Assembly: GCA_948567375.1 (NCBI GenBank)
Contig: OX419761.1
Span: 12,314,243-12,378,242, forward strand
Length of the DNA stretch: 64,000 nt
Source: Lunularia cruciata
Taxonomy: Eukaryota > Streptophyta > Marchantiopsida > Lunulariales > Lunulariaceae
Reading direction: 5' to 3'
In this document: positions 1-12,874 of the stretch, piece by piece
Numbering within the stretch: position 1 is the first letter of the stretch
Layout: every line of letters begins with the position of its first letter
Translations under genes and position numbers: made by a program
Notes under the pieces: model-generated
Told to the model about the DNA's origin: nothing
Seen by the model: only the letters and a program-made list of their open reading frames with translations
Databases searched by the model: none

Positions 1-3000
1 TTTTTCTCCTCCCAATAGTCAATATTGAAACCCATAAGGTATAACACTACTCCCCCAACTAACACATCGTACAACTCAACTATGGTCGCAATGGGTTGAG
101 CTCTCATCATTGAGCTATCAGTTGCATGACCGGGTTGAATCTGAACAACAAGCTCTCCATATGTGATGTATTGTGTAGAACAACCACTAGAGATGTCTAC
201 ATTTAAAATGGACACCTCTCCACATTGGTCTTTTGTCTTTTGTAACTCTAGATCAACAATTGCAACCTTCTCCAACAAAGGGTTGCACACCAAAGTCAAG
301 TAAGACCTTCTGTGGCATATAGACCTTCCTTGAAGGTTCCACCAACCAAAAATTCCCCCTATGGTTATCCAGCAGGACAACCCTAAGTGTAATCCGCGCT
401 CACTCAAAGGCCAATCTAATTGGTAACTCCTCCAATCTAGCTGTTGTTGCTTGCCATAAACCATTGGTTGCTGAGTGGATCCCATGCTCCTCAACCAAGT
501 CAATTCCACTATCAACCACCCCTACTTTGGTTAAAGAGCCCACATCATCCCTACTCTCACAAAGTGTGGCAGCCAACCAAAACATTGGGGTTGGGTCAAC
601 TCTCAATGTACACATGTCACTGGCTAAAAATAAAGGATAGCGCATAATCAATTGAGCCACCTCCAATATTGTGCTAGAATCAATCTGTGTAGTAATAAGT
701 GGCTGACTAGTATATAGTCCATCATCACCCCATCATCACCTACCACACCTGCACTAGGATATCTAGGAGCCACAGATATCGTCTATAGTACCTCAAAGAG
801 TGTAAAAGACTAGGGAAGTCTGATTTATCTACTAGCCTCTCCTCTCTATGGGTCCAAATCATTGATGCTCCTCTAGGCTCTAGAGTATGTATTGCACTTC
901 TAGTAATTGCAGCAGATGCATCTACTTGTGCTACTTTGCACATGAAATCCAAGATGTCTCTATCACCAACATATGAGGTGGAAGCCTTAGCACCTAAATT
1001 TGATCTCCTCAAAGCTATGGCCATGCTAGCCAATCTTTACTCCAATTGCTCAATCCAAGTAGCCATGGTTGTATCAAAAGTAAGGGTAGGTATTGTACAC
1101 CTACTAGGTGTAGATCCTCTACTATCACCTCTACCACCTTGTCCTCCATGACCTGGAGCTCCTCTACCACCTACCATAGCAGCTCTACCACTCCATAACT
1201 CTGGGTGTAAGTCAAAGCATCGGTCACTGGTAGTGACCAAATCTATGGCAATGCTCACACTATCTCTATGCTTGCTATGATGCACTAAAGGTATCAAGTC
1301 CATTGCCCTGAGGGCACTCTCTCCTATGATGAAGTCCCCCACAAGTCCAACAAGCAACACCACCACTCACTAGCTACTGTTGACCCAAATGAGCTACACT
1401 AGGCCCTCCACTTGCTCCATATGACCTAGGCTGTCCACCCTCTCCTTGAAAACCAACAGGCATGGTGCAATTTTCTACACTTTGGAAAAAGTAATAATTG
1501 TGGATGAGGTCTCCCTACCAAATCAAGATGTCACCACTCTCTCCTCCACCATGTTGAGCTCAATACGCTCAACCAAACCAAAGACCATTGCCAAAGTAGG
1601 TGAAGTAGCTTGTAACAACATAGCATCACGTGCTCTACATTGCACCTCACTATTTAATATCCCATACCAAAACTGGATTGCCTGGGCCTCAATAACTCCT
1701 TGATTAAAATTGATCAACCATCTTATGCAAATGTATGCAAACTTTTGCTTTCATTGGAACTCTTGCAAGCTCTTCAACTTGTCAGTCCGCACTCCTTGGT
1801 AGTTCTGCCTCAAACACTTGAAGAACTCCACCATGTGCTTAAACCATGGTACTCCACCACATCCTATAGTTGTACCTCCACTCGTAGTAGCACTATCTCC
1901 AAGAGATCCACCAACGCTCTAGAGCTCAAACTTGTGGGTATTGCCAATCTACCTCTAGAAACCAAGCTTGAAGCAATGGAGATATAGTTCGGAGACCAAT
2001 ATTGTCTCCATAGGTCAATCTCTTCCAAGTGAGCTCTCTTGAACTCATAGTAGTTGCCCATTGGCGGACCCTCCAAATGCTGAAATAACCCTTCCACACG
2101 ATGAAGGGTGTGAACAAAGTTGGGTTTTGCATCTACTACAAATCAAACCAACTATCAAACTCCTAGATGAAGTCATCCAACTCAATGGTACCCATTATAC
2201 TAGAGTAATGTTTGAGACCTTTGGAGGCTCTATAAATTTCATCCATGTCCCACAACAATGGTGCGGACACACCAAGTGCACTCTCAACTAGGTCAGCTCT
2301 TGTATCAAACTCCAACTCAAAGTCACTTTCCTCCCTCATTGGGACTTGAGATACAAGCTGATATCAAGCGCCATTTTAAGTAAACCAATTTTGTGTTGCA
2401 ATACTATCTCCTCTGACATCCCCAAAGAACTCCGTCGTGATAAAGTAGCTAGAGATTGCAACCCGCAACTATAACCTTGGCAAGTATCCCACCAAATGCC
2501 AACACCACCAAGTGCTAACACCTCCAAGTGCCAACACCAACAAGTGCCAACACCAACAACTAAAAATCATCAACCAAGGTAGCTCTAACTATGAAAACTA
2601 AACTAGGGGAGAGTGCAACCTATAACTTGCCATCACAACACGCACTCTCATGATTTGCAGATCATCATTTCTTGCCTCACCGGAGAGAAATACAAGTAGT
2701 CTGACTGGTCATCACTCCAGTCTCACTATCAAGAGCACACCACAACACCAATACTCTAAATTTAGGGCACCTCACACAAACATGGTGCACAAACAAGAAG
2801 CAAAGAATGAAGGGGTCCAATCACAAGAGGTTAAACAAAAACCATCTCATAAATCAACATCAGACTGACTATGCCACCATTTGGCATATGAAATAATTAG
2901 AGTACCTATCCACTTTCTAAGCTACAGGGATCACAAAGATGGGATCAAATTTTTTCTCACCAAAATCTGACATAAATCTAACGTAAATCTGACATAAAAT

Positions 3001-3822
3001 TGACATAAAATTTGACATAAATCCCTAAATTTGGCTGACCGCTAAATCCTTTGCTAACTCTTCACTTGAGCCAAATTAGAAAGGTGAGGATTGTCAAATC
3101 TCTAATTCTTCTGAATGGTCTTAGCTCCACCTTCAATTTCACTTTCTAAGCTCAACTTGCACCTGATTGGTCTTGTGTTCACCTCCAAAGCTCAAAATCA
3201 CAACTACCGCTTGAAATCGGCTCTCTTTGGCTCCAAATTTGGCCAATAATTTTGCACACAATCACTCCCAAGGAAATCAAAACTGCAATCGAGGTACCAC
3301 GATCCATTGGGCTACAAGATACCATCACCATCCTTATTTCTTGCACCAAATTTCCCCCCACTCTCACTTCTTTGTTGTAATTAGTTAGTCTACATAACTT
3401 GAATCACACTCAATCAGATTAGTACTTGATCTGTCACTCAATAATCTGCCAACAACTAGGCATTGATCATAGTCAAGCCACACCCACTCTAGCAAAGAGA
3501 CTCCATGTGACTCTCATTTGCCTCTATCCACTCTAGCCAAGAACTCAAAGTCTCAACAATAGAGAAGTGAGCTCTTTGGAGCTACACTCATAGGATATAC
3601 TCCTGATTTTGACCTAGATCTCACCCCAATGGTCCCACTGATAGCACACCTGATGGTGCAAATGGTGGAAGTGATGGTGTGACACACCATGTAATCAATA
3701 TCCAAAACACAAAATCTAACTGTTAGAAAGTAGTCTATGAGTAACTGCCAACATACCTCTAACTATTATCATTACTACTCCAATGTCCGAGCAATATAGA
3801 TGCAATGCTACAAATGGCATGA
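1..3822 (-). mobile_element. LTR retroelement fossil (gag side), off left edge
   Basis: On the minus strand this stretch reads as the 5' part of an LTR retroelement: an LTR at 3822-2888, then a decayed gag-like coding region. The gag part includes a CCHC zinc knuckle (CWTCGGLHHRREC, about 1354-1312) followed by a Gly/Arg-rich stretch. A region near 400-1 reads like the protease/pol side of a polyprotein. No reverse transcriptase is inside the window, so the rest lies beyond the left edge. The element is broken, with many breaks, and looks old. Its outer boundary cuts straight into the gag of the copia element that follows, so it appears to have inserted into that element. The family is unclear: it is not obviously copia and could be gypsy-like. 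Confidence 0.6.
2888..3822 (-). repeat. Probable 5' LTR of the minus-strand retroelement
   Basis: About 935 bp. The outer part (about 3822-3500, read on the minus strand) is clearly similar to 54655-55010 on the plus strand, including the shared words ATTGCTCG, AGTTAGAGGTAT and GTGGGACC/CAGCGGGACC-type blocks in the same order. A sequence repeated far apart, beside a gag-like region, fits an LTR. The inner edge is placed where a degenerate tRNA-Met-like primer site (TGGTGGCATAGTC) follows. A short array of GACATAAA-type units lies inside at about 2968-3027. Both edges are approximate. Confidence 0.5.
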
Positions 3823-6800
3823 AAATGTACCTATAAGATGCTTAAAATGAAGGAAGGTGATAGTGTTACTAAACACATTCATCGGTTTAGAACTTTGGTT
3901 GATCAATTATCTTTTGCGTGAATCCAAACTTCTGATGAAAATTAGATGCTAGCTATGATGTGCTTTGTGCCTAATAGTTTTCAAAATCTTATTATTTCAC
4001 TATGAGATGAACAAAATCTGACCTTGAAAAGCTTATAACATATCTCCTTTAGGGGGAGAAAATGTTAAAACTTAGATGTTTGAGCTCACAACTGCATTGT
4101 ATACTTCTAAGGGAAACTTCCCTTCAAAAGGCAAGTGTAATGGAATTAGAAGAATCAAAAATTTTATAGAGGCAAAAACAGATCCTTTAATGCTCTAGCT
4201 CCTAGATATGGTATCCAACCAGATTATCCACCTTCATTGGGACCTTCTACAACTAATCAAAGAAATCACAACAAGAAGATGGTGTTTTTATTGCCATCTT
4301 ATTGAACATCACTTTAAGGATTGCAAAAGAGAATCGTTGATAAATATGTAGCAATTTCACAAAGATCAAGAGCTCAACTGTATATTTGTATAATGTACTT
4401 GCATACAATATTACATCTTGTCCAAGCAAAGATAATTCTTTGTATCTTGATTCTAGAGCTACTCACAACATGGCTCACTCAAAAAATGGTTTTACTACTT
4501 ATAAACCTTACATTATACCCCAAGTGTAGCTTGGAGATAACTCCACCCAAGATATACTCAATTTAGGTCAAGTGATTGTTAGCTTCCCCAAGGTCATTCA
4601 AAAATTTTTAAAATTATTTTGCACATACAAGGCATAAGGAGAAAGTGAAGTCCTTATAATTATCCAATGTCAAACCTAAAACAATCCAAAATTGGCAATC
4701 AATCTAGGTCTAATGTTAATTCAAAAGAACCAAAATGGCTCTAAAATAAATTAAAATTATTTTTAAATGTAATTTCTCCATCAAGCAGTTGGTCCTTATA
4801 CGAGGATTTGCTTTAAATGCAAATTGTATTTTTCATGATCCTTAAGGCAATTTAGTTGCAAACTTCTCCTTGAGAATAAATTTGAATAAACTTGGAGTTA
4901 TAGTTTTTCACTCTCACATCAATGCTTCCCCTATTGTCCATATTAATCCTGCTGATTTATGGCATAGTTGATTGTGTCATAATAGCACTAATCTACTCCA
5001 TCAGCTATTTTTGAAAGATATGGTTGCAAACACAATCAAATACCAACCTTCTCAATGCACCACCAAATCTGTATGGGAAGCAATCACAACAACCATTCTT
5101 TATCAAACCTACAATTGGAACCAAGGAGTTACTTTTTCTTGTTCATTTGGACATATTTGGTCATATATCTCCTCTTACCCATTATGCTTATCAATACCTT
5201 ATTCTATTTATTGATGATTTTTCTCAATATTGATTTCTATACCTCATGCAAAACAAATTAGATGTTTTAACGTGTTTTACTCAATATTCTACCAATATTG
5301 AGACACATCATTCTCCTGCAAAAATCAAAATGCTATGATGTGATAATATTGTAGAATACAAAAGTGCTACTTTTAGCAATTATTGTTCAACTATTATGCA
5401 ACAATTTTTGGTACCTTACACTCCTCAACAAAATGGAATGTCCAAACAAAAGAACCGCTTTCTTCTTATCAATGGAGTTCTTTGTATACTCATTGATGCC
5501 CAAGTAAAGCAATTTCTTCTAAATATACATCCTACAAAATATGGTTTGACCACAAGCCTTCTTAAAAAACTTAAGAGTGTTTGGCAACTTTCTTTTGTAC
5601 ATCAACCTTTATTTTCTTAGGATACAATGAAGAAAGTAAAAGGTGTTGATTGGAACGTAAAAGTGATAATAAAATCATCATTTTGGGAGATGTGGTGATT
5701 CTCAAAGATCTTGATGGCAATGATCACATATAATCACTTTCTTCTTCCCATCATGAGGATGATAACCTTACTCTTTGATTGGATCCTCATTTCTTCCTAG
5801 CCTCTGCTCATCTTGATGTCTTTTATTCCCTCCTCCAAATTTGGCTACTTTAGTAGGAGTTACCTCAATTATTCTCCATTTTGGGAGTTCCTCAAACTTC
5901 TATCAATTCACAACCAACTTTTAAACCCTCTACTCCCATTTGATTATAGAATCAACCTCCCATTTCTCTTCTTCTCTTACGGAGGACATATTCATTTGTA
6001 TTATCAAAGATGACCACGACCTCTCTTTGTTTCTTTTCTTGATCTCCTTGCTCCTTGGGATACACTTGGACGTAGCTCTTGTATTTCTAAAACTGTTGAG
6101 AAATATGATCAGGTGGTATAACATAGAAAACATAAAGATGAAAAAATAAGCTTTTCTATCTACTTTTCATTCTTCCAACAAAACTTCTACCTACAATGCA
6201 ACTATTTTGGATCTAATGCAAGTATTGGAAAGATGATATCCATGCTGAGTTGTAAAATATGGTTACAATGCAAGCATGGACCTTGGTCTCTTTACTTGCT
6301 AGCCAGACTATTGTTTGCTTTCAATGGGTCTTCAAAATCAAACCTATTGTTGGTGGCCAAATCTAGAAATATAAAGCTCCTTTGGTGGCAAAGGGATTTA
6401 CTCAAATCCCAAGAATTCACTATAATTAGACCTTCTTTATGATTGTTAAGCTTCAATCATTGTGGATTTTATTTGCCTTGGCTGTGCACTTTGATTTAGA
6501 GCTACATCAACTAGATGTTGTTGATGCTTTTCTATATGGAAAACTCCATGAGCAGATTTATATAGGTCTTCCTAAAGATTTAATAATATCCGATCCTACT
6601 CTTGTTTGCTTGCTTAATTGATCAATTTATGACCTCAAGCAATCAACCCGCATGTATAATGAGCTTCAACATTATGCTTTATTTGCTATTGGCTTTATTA
6701 GCTCTACAATTGATAACAGTATCTATGTTCTTCAAAAAGACTCTGCCTTTCTCATTTTGGTAATATATGTCAACAATCTAATATTGGCTACCTCAAATCT

Positions 6801-7760
6801 TGCATTAGTCTAGATGGTTAAAGGTTTACTTAGTCCGGAATTTAAAATCACAAACTTGGGTAAAGCTTATCATATCCTTGGTATGCATCTCCAATGAGAT
6901 AGAAAACAAGGATGGCTAAAGATCAATCAAACCAATTACATTTGGAACAAGCTTGAATAATTCAATTTGTTGAATTGTAAACATGTTTCTACTCCTACTT
7001 CTCATTGCTTGTCTCTAAGTATTGATCAATCACCCTCTACCCAAGCTAAAATTGACTATATACCGACCATTCCCTATCATAATGTTGTTGCCAGTTTAAT
7101 GTGGGCAATGATCTGTTCTTGACCTCATATTGCTATTCAATTAGTACTGTTGCTCAGTACATGTCCAATCCTAGACCTCCATATTGGGTAGTAGTTTAAA
7201 AAAATATATGCTTTCTGCAAGGGGGACTTAAATTCTTTTTCTCAAATATATGTACAAGTTCACCTCTGCATCTACAAGGGTTTTCAGATACCACATATGG
7301 TGACAATATGGATTCCCGCATAGTCTACTGGTAGACTTTGCTTCCTCTTGTAGGAGGAGCAGTAAGTTAGGCAAGTAAGAAGCAGAAGTCATTTTCTTTA
7401 TCAATATCAAAGCCGAGTACATGGCTAAAGCTAAAACTGAAGCTATTTGGATAAGATGTTTGCTTTTAGATACTGGTTATCCTCAGAAGACAACAGGATC
7501 TTCTGTGACAGCAAGAGCGGAATATTTATTGCTTCTACTAGCAAGAATCATGATAGAACCAAGCATATTGATATTCAATATCAATTCAACAAAGATCAAT
7601 TGCTTAGTGGAGAAATCTGTATCGGTTATTTACCTACTGATGATAAGTGTGATGATGCATTGACAAAGGGTTTACCTAAAGGACTTATCAGAAGCATGTC
7701 TCTACATTAGGAATAGGATGATGCTAAAATTCCCAATTAAGTGGGAGTGTTAGATTATAA
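3823..7760 (+). mobile_element. Ty1/copia retroelement fossil 1
   Basis: The parts run in copia order: gag (about 3830-4120), a CCHC knuckle (CFYCHLIEHHFKDC, about 4285-4328), the GAG-pre-integrase segment (about 4955-5010), integrase core (about 5100-5450), reverse transcriptase (QLDVVDAFLYG, about 6505-6540) and RNase H (about 7400-7700). Integrase before reverse transcriptase is diagnostic of Ty1/copia. A purine-rich tract at about 7738-7747 leads into TGTTAGATTATAACA, the likely start of the 3' LTR. The 5' LTR and first part of gag are missing from the window because the minus-strand element abuts at 3822. It is broken, with many breaks, and old. Confidence 0.8.
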
Positions 7761-8875
7761 CAATATTTTATTTTAACACCCTCATGCATCACAAGATCTC
7801 AAGTAGTATGATCAAAAGATCTTGACGAGGATTAGTCCTAGGCAGCATGTCTGTTCATGTTGAAAAAATGTCCTGTGTTTTTTTGACTGTGGGCTTCCAT
7901 AGGTTCTACCTTTCAGGTTCCCAACACACGAGCATTTTGCTAATTCTATTTTTGGTTGACAGTGAACTTTTCGCTCTCTCCCTATTTAATTTTCTCACAA
8001 CCTCTAACTACATGATCCATGATCTTATCCAAGCTTGCGCCAACACGAAACTCAATTTTAAGAATGATGATGAGAAGTGCTACCTGAGTGGCTGGCATTA
8101 AATATTGGCTTGTTTGTATCACTTTCGGACTAAATCTTATGACTTATTGATCCCTGAACTATCCTTGAGAGATGAACGTCAGCTGAACTGTTCATTCAAG
8201 TAGAACGCTTTCTCCATTCGCCATATATCTTCCTTATCTTACATGATGCGGACTCTTCTGACATGCTTGCACATTTCTTCTTTTCTTGTATTGCTCTTTC
8301 TTGATGCACAAGCAATACTGGCCATGATCTGTTAACATGATACCACTCAAAACTTGTTATAAAAAGCAAAAATGTACTTCAGTTCAACCGCCTAGTAACT
8401 CAAGGGCACAAAATGAAGAAATGGGCTACACAAGCGTATCCTGGCATAGAGAAAATGTAGTGATTTAAAGTGCTCTATCATCGTAGTTCTTCGCATATTG
8501 AGCTACAAAATGTAATACCATTGCTCTTCATATCGTTAAGAACGCTGAGATAAGTCTTCCTCACTTCTCAGACTTTGCTGTTGATAGCTCTTTACTTGAC
8601 ATGATAAAGCAAGAATCAACTATTTATGACAAATGGTTTTGCTGAGAAACCTTCATCCTGCTACTGCGTGGCGTTGGTATCACCTGAACACATGAGAAAT
8701 TTAGATCAGAAATCCCGAGAACTGTAATTTGAGTGAATCTTTGTGGATCAACCCCTGAATGTTCTTGTGTTTTCGCTAAGCGGAAGAAACAGTGCACTAG
8801 ATTTTGCCTGTATGAGAGCCTCAATACTTACAAAGTAATGAATTATTTGTTCTTCCAGCTCGCAATGGGCAGACA
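7761..8875. other. Rest of copia 3' LTR, then gene-free DNA
   Basis: The 3' LTR of copia fossil 1 starts near 7749. Its end cannot be fixed because the 5' LTR is not available for comparison. From about 8100 to the tRNA gene I see no coding region, no family match and no strong repeat. Confidence 0.5.
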
Positions 8876-8947
8876 GCCTTTATAGCTCAGTGGTAGAGCG
8901 TCAGTCTTGTAAACTGAAGGTCCGGTGTTCGATCCACCGTGGAGGCA
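8876..8947 (+). tRNA. tRNA-Thr (anticodon TGT)
   Basis: A full cloverleaf of 72 nt without introns. The acceptor stem GCCTTTA pairs with TGGAGGC (two G-U pairs). The D-arm contains the A box TAGCTCAGTGG. The anticodon stem TCAGT/ACTGA closes the loop CTTGTAA, giving TGT, which reads the Thr codon ACA. The T-arm CGGTG-TTCGATC-CACCG contains a good B box, and the discriminator base is A. CCA is not encoded, as expected for a nuclear gene. No run of four T follows within about 150 bp, so the Pol III terminator is missing or distant, and reduced expression or pseudogene status is possible despite the intact fold. Confidence 0.9.
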
Positions 8948-11900
8948 CCTCGGAGGGTCTGCCTCGAACTAGTGATGACCCTACCTGGCTGTTCCCTACA
9001 CCGATAAGCGTTCCCATCTCCTATACATGCACGTTGTTAAGAGTGGGGATGCACTTAGCTTGACACACAGAAAAGTTGTACCTCCAATGAAGGACGAACG
9101 TGCGAATAGTAGGTCAATCCTTCAGTGAGAAAATTGATTTTGGATTTTGTAAATGTGTTTTTAGTGAACTCTGGAACGACTCTAGCCCACCAAGTTCTTG
9201 TAAGAGAAAAATATATGGAAGTTCTTTTAACACCTCTGGGTGCCAATACTACTGAGGAAACGAAATTCATGCAATCATTAACATAGTCAACTTACCGTAA
9301 CCGGAGTATGTTTGATTGGTTGGCTAGTTCGTTGAAGAAAGCCAATAGCCACCATTAGTTGCATTGTCTATCTCAATTGTGGTGAGAAGTCTGTCTTCTC
9401 TTGGTTTTCGTGGTAAAGTGCAAGTTTTCGTGGTGCATGCTTGGGGCTCCCAAGTTTCGCATGAACTAAGTATGAACTCTGAGTCGCTCATGATCCAACT
9501 CTAAATGGGACAGCTCAAAAATTGCTTCACTAAAGAAACACTCTTTCGATCATTGAAGGGGGAACTGCTCCGATGTGTGGAAGAGATAAAATTCAGTTGT
9601 TGAGTACTGAGGGCAAGCTTTCCTCTTTCTCGTTCCCAGGTGGAGAATATGTGGTTTCACGCAGGTGATGGCTTACAGTTTTGATCCCGTCCATCTAAGA
9701 ACTTCATTTACAACCTCATTTATTTCACTGTAGAAACATTCATCTTTGATGGGTAGTGTTCAACTTTTCCCGCCGATACGAGTGGTCACTGACCGTAGAC
9801 TTTAACCCGAGAGAACGAGCAGACCTCGACTGCAAGGAGATCAAACCAAACCGGACGGAAGATGAACGGATGACTAGACAGACTAGCAGAAACTATCATC
9901 CCCTGCTTGGTTAAAAGACTTGTCAAGCACAGCACAATGACATTCTGATGGATATCCAGCTGGTAAACATCTAATAAGTCATCAGATAGGTGCTCTCAAT
10001 TGTCATCTCATATCCATCAAGCTTCATCTACGTCCCATCATGAAGTCTGTGAACTGGCTATGGTGTAATCAGTGGAAGATCTCATCAGTTATCAGCATAA
10101 TCAATCTAGAGTAATGAGATAGAGAGCTCTTTCCCATCTCGTAAAACATAGGCCCCAGTTTGCGTTAGTCTATGTAGTTAACCTCATATCAGATTCAGTA
10201 ACATCTTTAATTTCTGCATGCATCAAACCGGGGTATCACTCAAGAGTTCTTGTTAAAGTAATCAAATAGAAACCTCGTTGGAGCTCGATCGAGTAGTATC
10301 GAGTAAATATGATCGAGTTAGTGGAGTCGACCAGCAGTTCCATCTAGTCGGTCTTGGGTTTGGGGAGAAACTCTTACAGGTTGCTATTTTGTTTGATTGA
10401 TGGGAGCCGCGCGGACGCGAGCACCCCCTGCCACAAATTATGACGTGCATTTTCCCCGTGAGGAAATGCTAGAGCTGTCCCATCCGAGGTGCAATGGAGG
10501 ACTCGCTCTAGGTCTTCCGCCTTCTAGATCACGGATAGGCCCCGCCCAGGTAAGTATGGTATTCGATCTCTACTGAAGCTTTATGTACCATGTCTAAACG
10601 TCTCCCTTCACACTACGTTTATGGCTTAATTTGTTCTCAGCGGCAGTATTTCGCTTAACACAGACCTTGCACGTACTGTACCACCTGTTGCCAACAAGTC
10701 CTCGAATCGTCAGGGTGAAGTTCAAGAATCGAACGGTCTTTGCACGAGCTCATGATTTATTTGAGTCGTTGGATCGTGTGGATTCTTTTATCTTCTTGGT
10801 CTGTTAGTCAGCAAAAAACATTTATGTTGCTGCATTTCGAAACACGAGATTTAACGGTTCTCATAAAAACTCAATTGTCTAATACTCGGTATGCGTACCA
10901 TACCATGACACAGACGAATATTCACATGATAGATTTTTCTCTACCGGATTTCATGGTTTGTTTCTGCTTCGTGTGGATGTGGAAAAGCTCCGGCACGAGA
11001 AGCTGAACGTACGAAATAAATTCTGCCAAGCATAAATGACATCATTGATTGGTTCTACAGCAGATGGGCACTTCACCTTCCCACACATCTACCAAACAAG
11101 ATATGAAACATGAAGAATGGATCCATTCTACTTCCACTTGTATGCAAGGGACCTCGAACCTTGAATCAGCCTTCAGGATTAATAAACTACAACCAATGCA
11201 TTTGGTGTTTGTATACAGATCACCTCATCTTGAGCTGCATGAGTTAGAGAGCCATTGGGTCACTTGCGGTAGGAAGATCATGCATATGTCTTACCATGAG
11301 CAGATGCAAACTGTTGTGATCTTATATTACACCAGAATCTTCAAACAGGTGCAATCTTAAAAACTGTCTGTTCAGGAAGTCTTCATATGCTCGTCCTACT
11401 CGTGTATCTGCGATGACAGGATTGGTGAAGGAAACTCTGCTCCAATGAAAGATCGGTCTAGAAGCCTCGCATTACGAGAATTTATGGCATGTAGGTTTTT
11501 TCCAATCATTTCCGAAATTCCTGATAATTGCACTGATCTTAGGCTATCCAGGGAGCGATCAGTTTCAAATTCACTGTGGTAGACCATAATTCCCATAAGG
11601 CGTCCAAAATCTCTCTTCCAAGCGAAAGTACCAACATTCAAGCCAACGTACACACAAATTTGGGCCGAGAGACTTCTTAGAGAGAATTGACGTGGCTTCC
11701 ATGCACTAAAGCAAAGAGAACTTGGACGAACAAGGGGAATTGAGACTGGTGTACACATCCATTCCACTGCTCACCGGATGCAAGCCTGACAGACAAAATT
11801 GTACATTGTTATTGTAACACTTGTCATCTCTGTACACAAAGAATGTCCAAAATTTCTTCTACTCTAATCAGTACTCCCATAGTCCACTTTCAAAAGAAAT

Positions 11901-12142
11901 GTCAATGATCATCGTCATCATCATAATGATCAATATCATGTTCCTTTCTCTGTATATATGTTACACTAATCACATCACTGTCAGTCTGTACAATATGAAT
12001 AAATTGAATCACATAAGAAGTACCACATGATAAATTTTCTTTCTTTTCCGTTTTTTGTTTTGCCCATTCCAAGATCTGGGTGGGAAGTTCTTCGTCATCG
12101 TCTCGATAGAAAGCACTGAGCTTATATAATCGCTGCCCTCAC
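8948..12142. other. Gene-free stretch, no recognised coding region
   Basis: Only short open frames without family resemblance occur here, for example 11049-11360 (plus) and 11396-11767 (minus). A strong plant-type splice donor, CAG|GTAAGTAT, lies at about 10546-10553 after a GC-rich block from about 10390. This could mark the first exon of an unrecognised or non-coding transcript, but nothing else supports it. Confidence 0.4.
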
Positions 12143-12364
12143 TCACATGACAGCAGATTTGGCTCCACCTTGGATGCCAAAGCACAGCTGCAGCAGATAG
12201 AAGAAGACTAGGAACAACACAGCGTGCACGAGAACAGACGGCAAGCTCGTGTTGTGATTAGCAAATTCGAGAGGTCTGCCCTCACCGAGGATTTGAAACA
12301 GCAAGCCTGGGGATAGAACGACAAACAGAATCACAGCAATAATCAGGGACACCACATCCACCAT
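12143..12364 (-). CDS. DUF3339 small two-helix membrane protein
   Basis: A 73-residue protein in a single exon. It matches the plant DUF3339 family: short proteins of about 70 residues with two membrane helices around a conserved core. Visible family marks are LSPGLLFQ (residues about 17-24), an R-P-L-E-F block (about 30-34) corresponding to the family's R-x-V-E-F, and S-x-L-V-H before the second helix (about 43-48). The helices lie at about 5-24 and 43-63. The family's function is unknown. The frame stays open upstream to a Met at 12475, but the start at 12364 was chosen because it gives the family's usual length and N-terminus. The C-terminal tail GGAKSAVM is a little longer than in typical members. 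The nearest neighbours are a LINE tail fragment and the glutamyl endopeptidase gene 2.9 kb away on the same strand. Confidence 0.75.
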   Translation of the reverse strand: MVDVVSLIIAVILFVVLSPGLLFQILGEGRPLEFANHNTSLPSVLVHAVLFLVFFYLLQLCFGIQGGAKSAVM

Positions 12365-12820
12365 CTCGGTGATCGCCCTCCCCCCCAAAGACTTCTTAAA
12401 ATTTGAACCAACGAATCCCTTGCTGCAAAAGTCGATGAGACCCCCTGAAAATACACGCAGGAGAGTCACTCCCAATCTGAACTTGTTAACTCGAGGTGAA
12501 CTCGTGGGAGTCAGATTCTACCTTCTCCAGAAAAGGACAAGGTGTACAGTTAATATCAATGCTGTTAAGAGAGGTTCATCCGATGAACAATCGATACGTC
12601 TTTAGCAACAGTGGGAGGCTATAATGCTGACGAAACTTGTCCACGAGTAGTGTAGACAACTTCAAAGTCAAGTCCATAAAGGTCAGTGCCGTGTAGCTAA
12701 AGCTACTCCAAGAGAATACCAAGAATTGAAGCAGTTCCCAACATTCGCATCCATCCTTCGAGAAGTTGCAGACTCCTGGATAGTAAAAGATAAAAACTAC
12801 ATAAAACTTGTAAGTTTGAA

Positions 12821-12874
12821 CGATGACACATAGGATAACAAGAAGGACGGGAAGATCCCATCAAGCGGTGTAAG
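12821..12874 (-). mobile_element. Decayed LINE tail fragment
   Basis: About 54 bp align without large gaps to the 3' tail of the LINE at 58738. Shared blocks are GGGAAGATCCCATCAAGC (GGGAAGACCCCATCAAGC in the young copy) and AGGATAACAAGAAGGA (AGGAAAAACGAAGGA). The outer hairpin is not retained. The many substitutions indicate an old insertion. Confidence 0.65.

Noticed and set aside
2500-2560. CCAACACCAACAAGTG-type short tandem repeat as a functional motif
   Set aside because: A simple-sequence stretch inside a decayed retroelement; nothing suggests a role.
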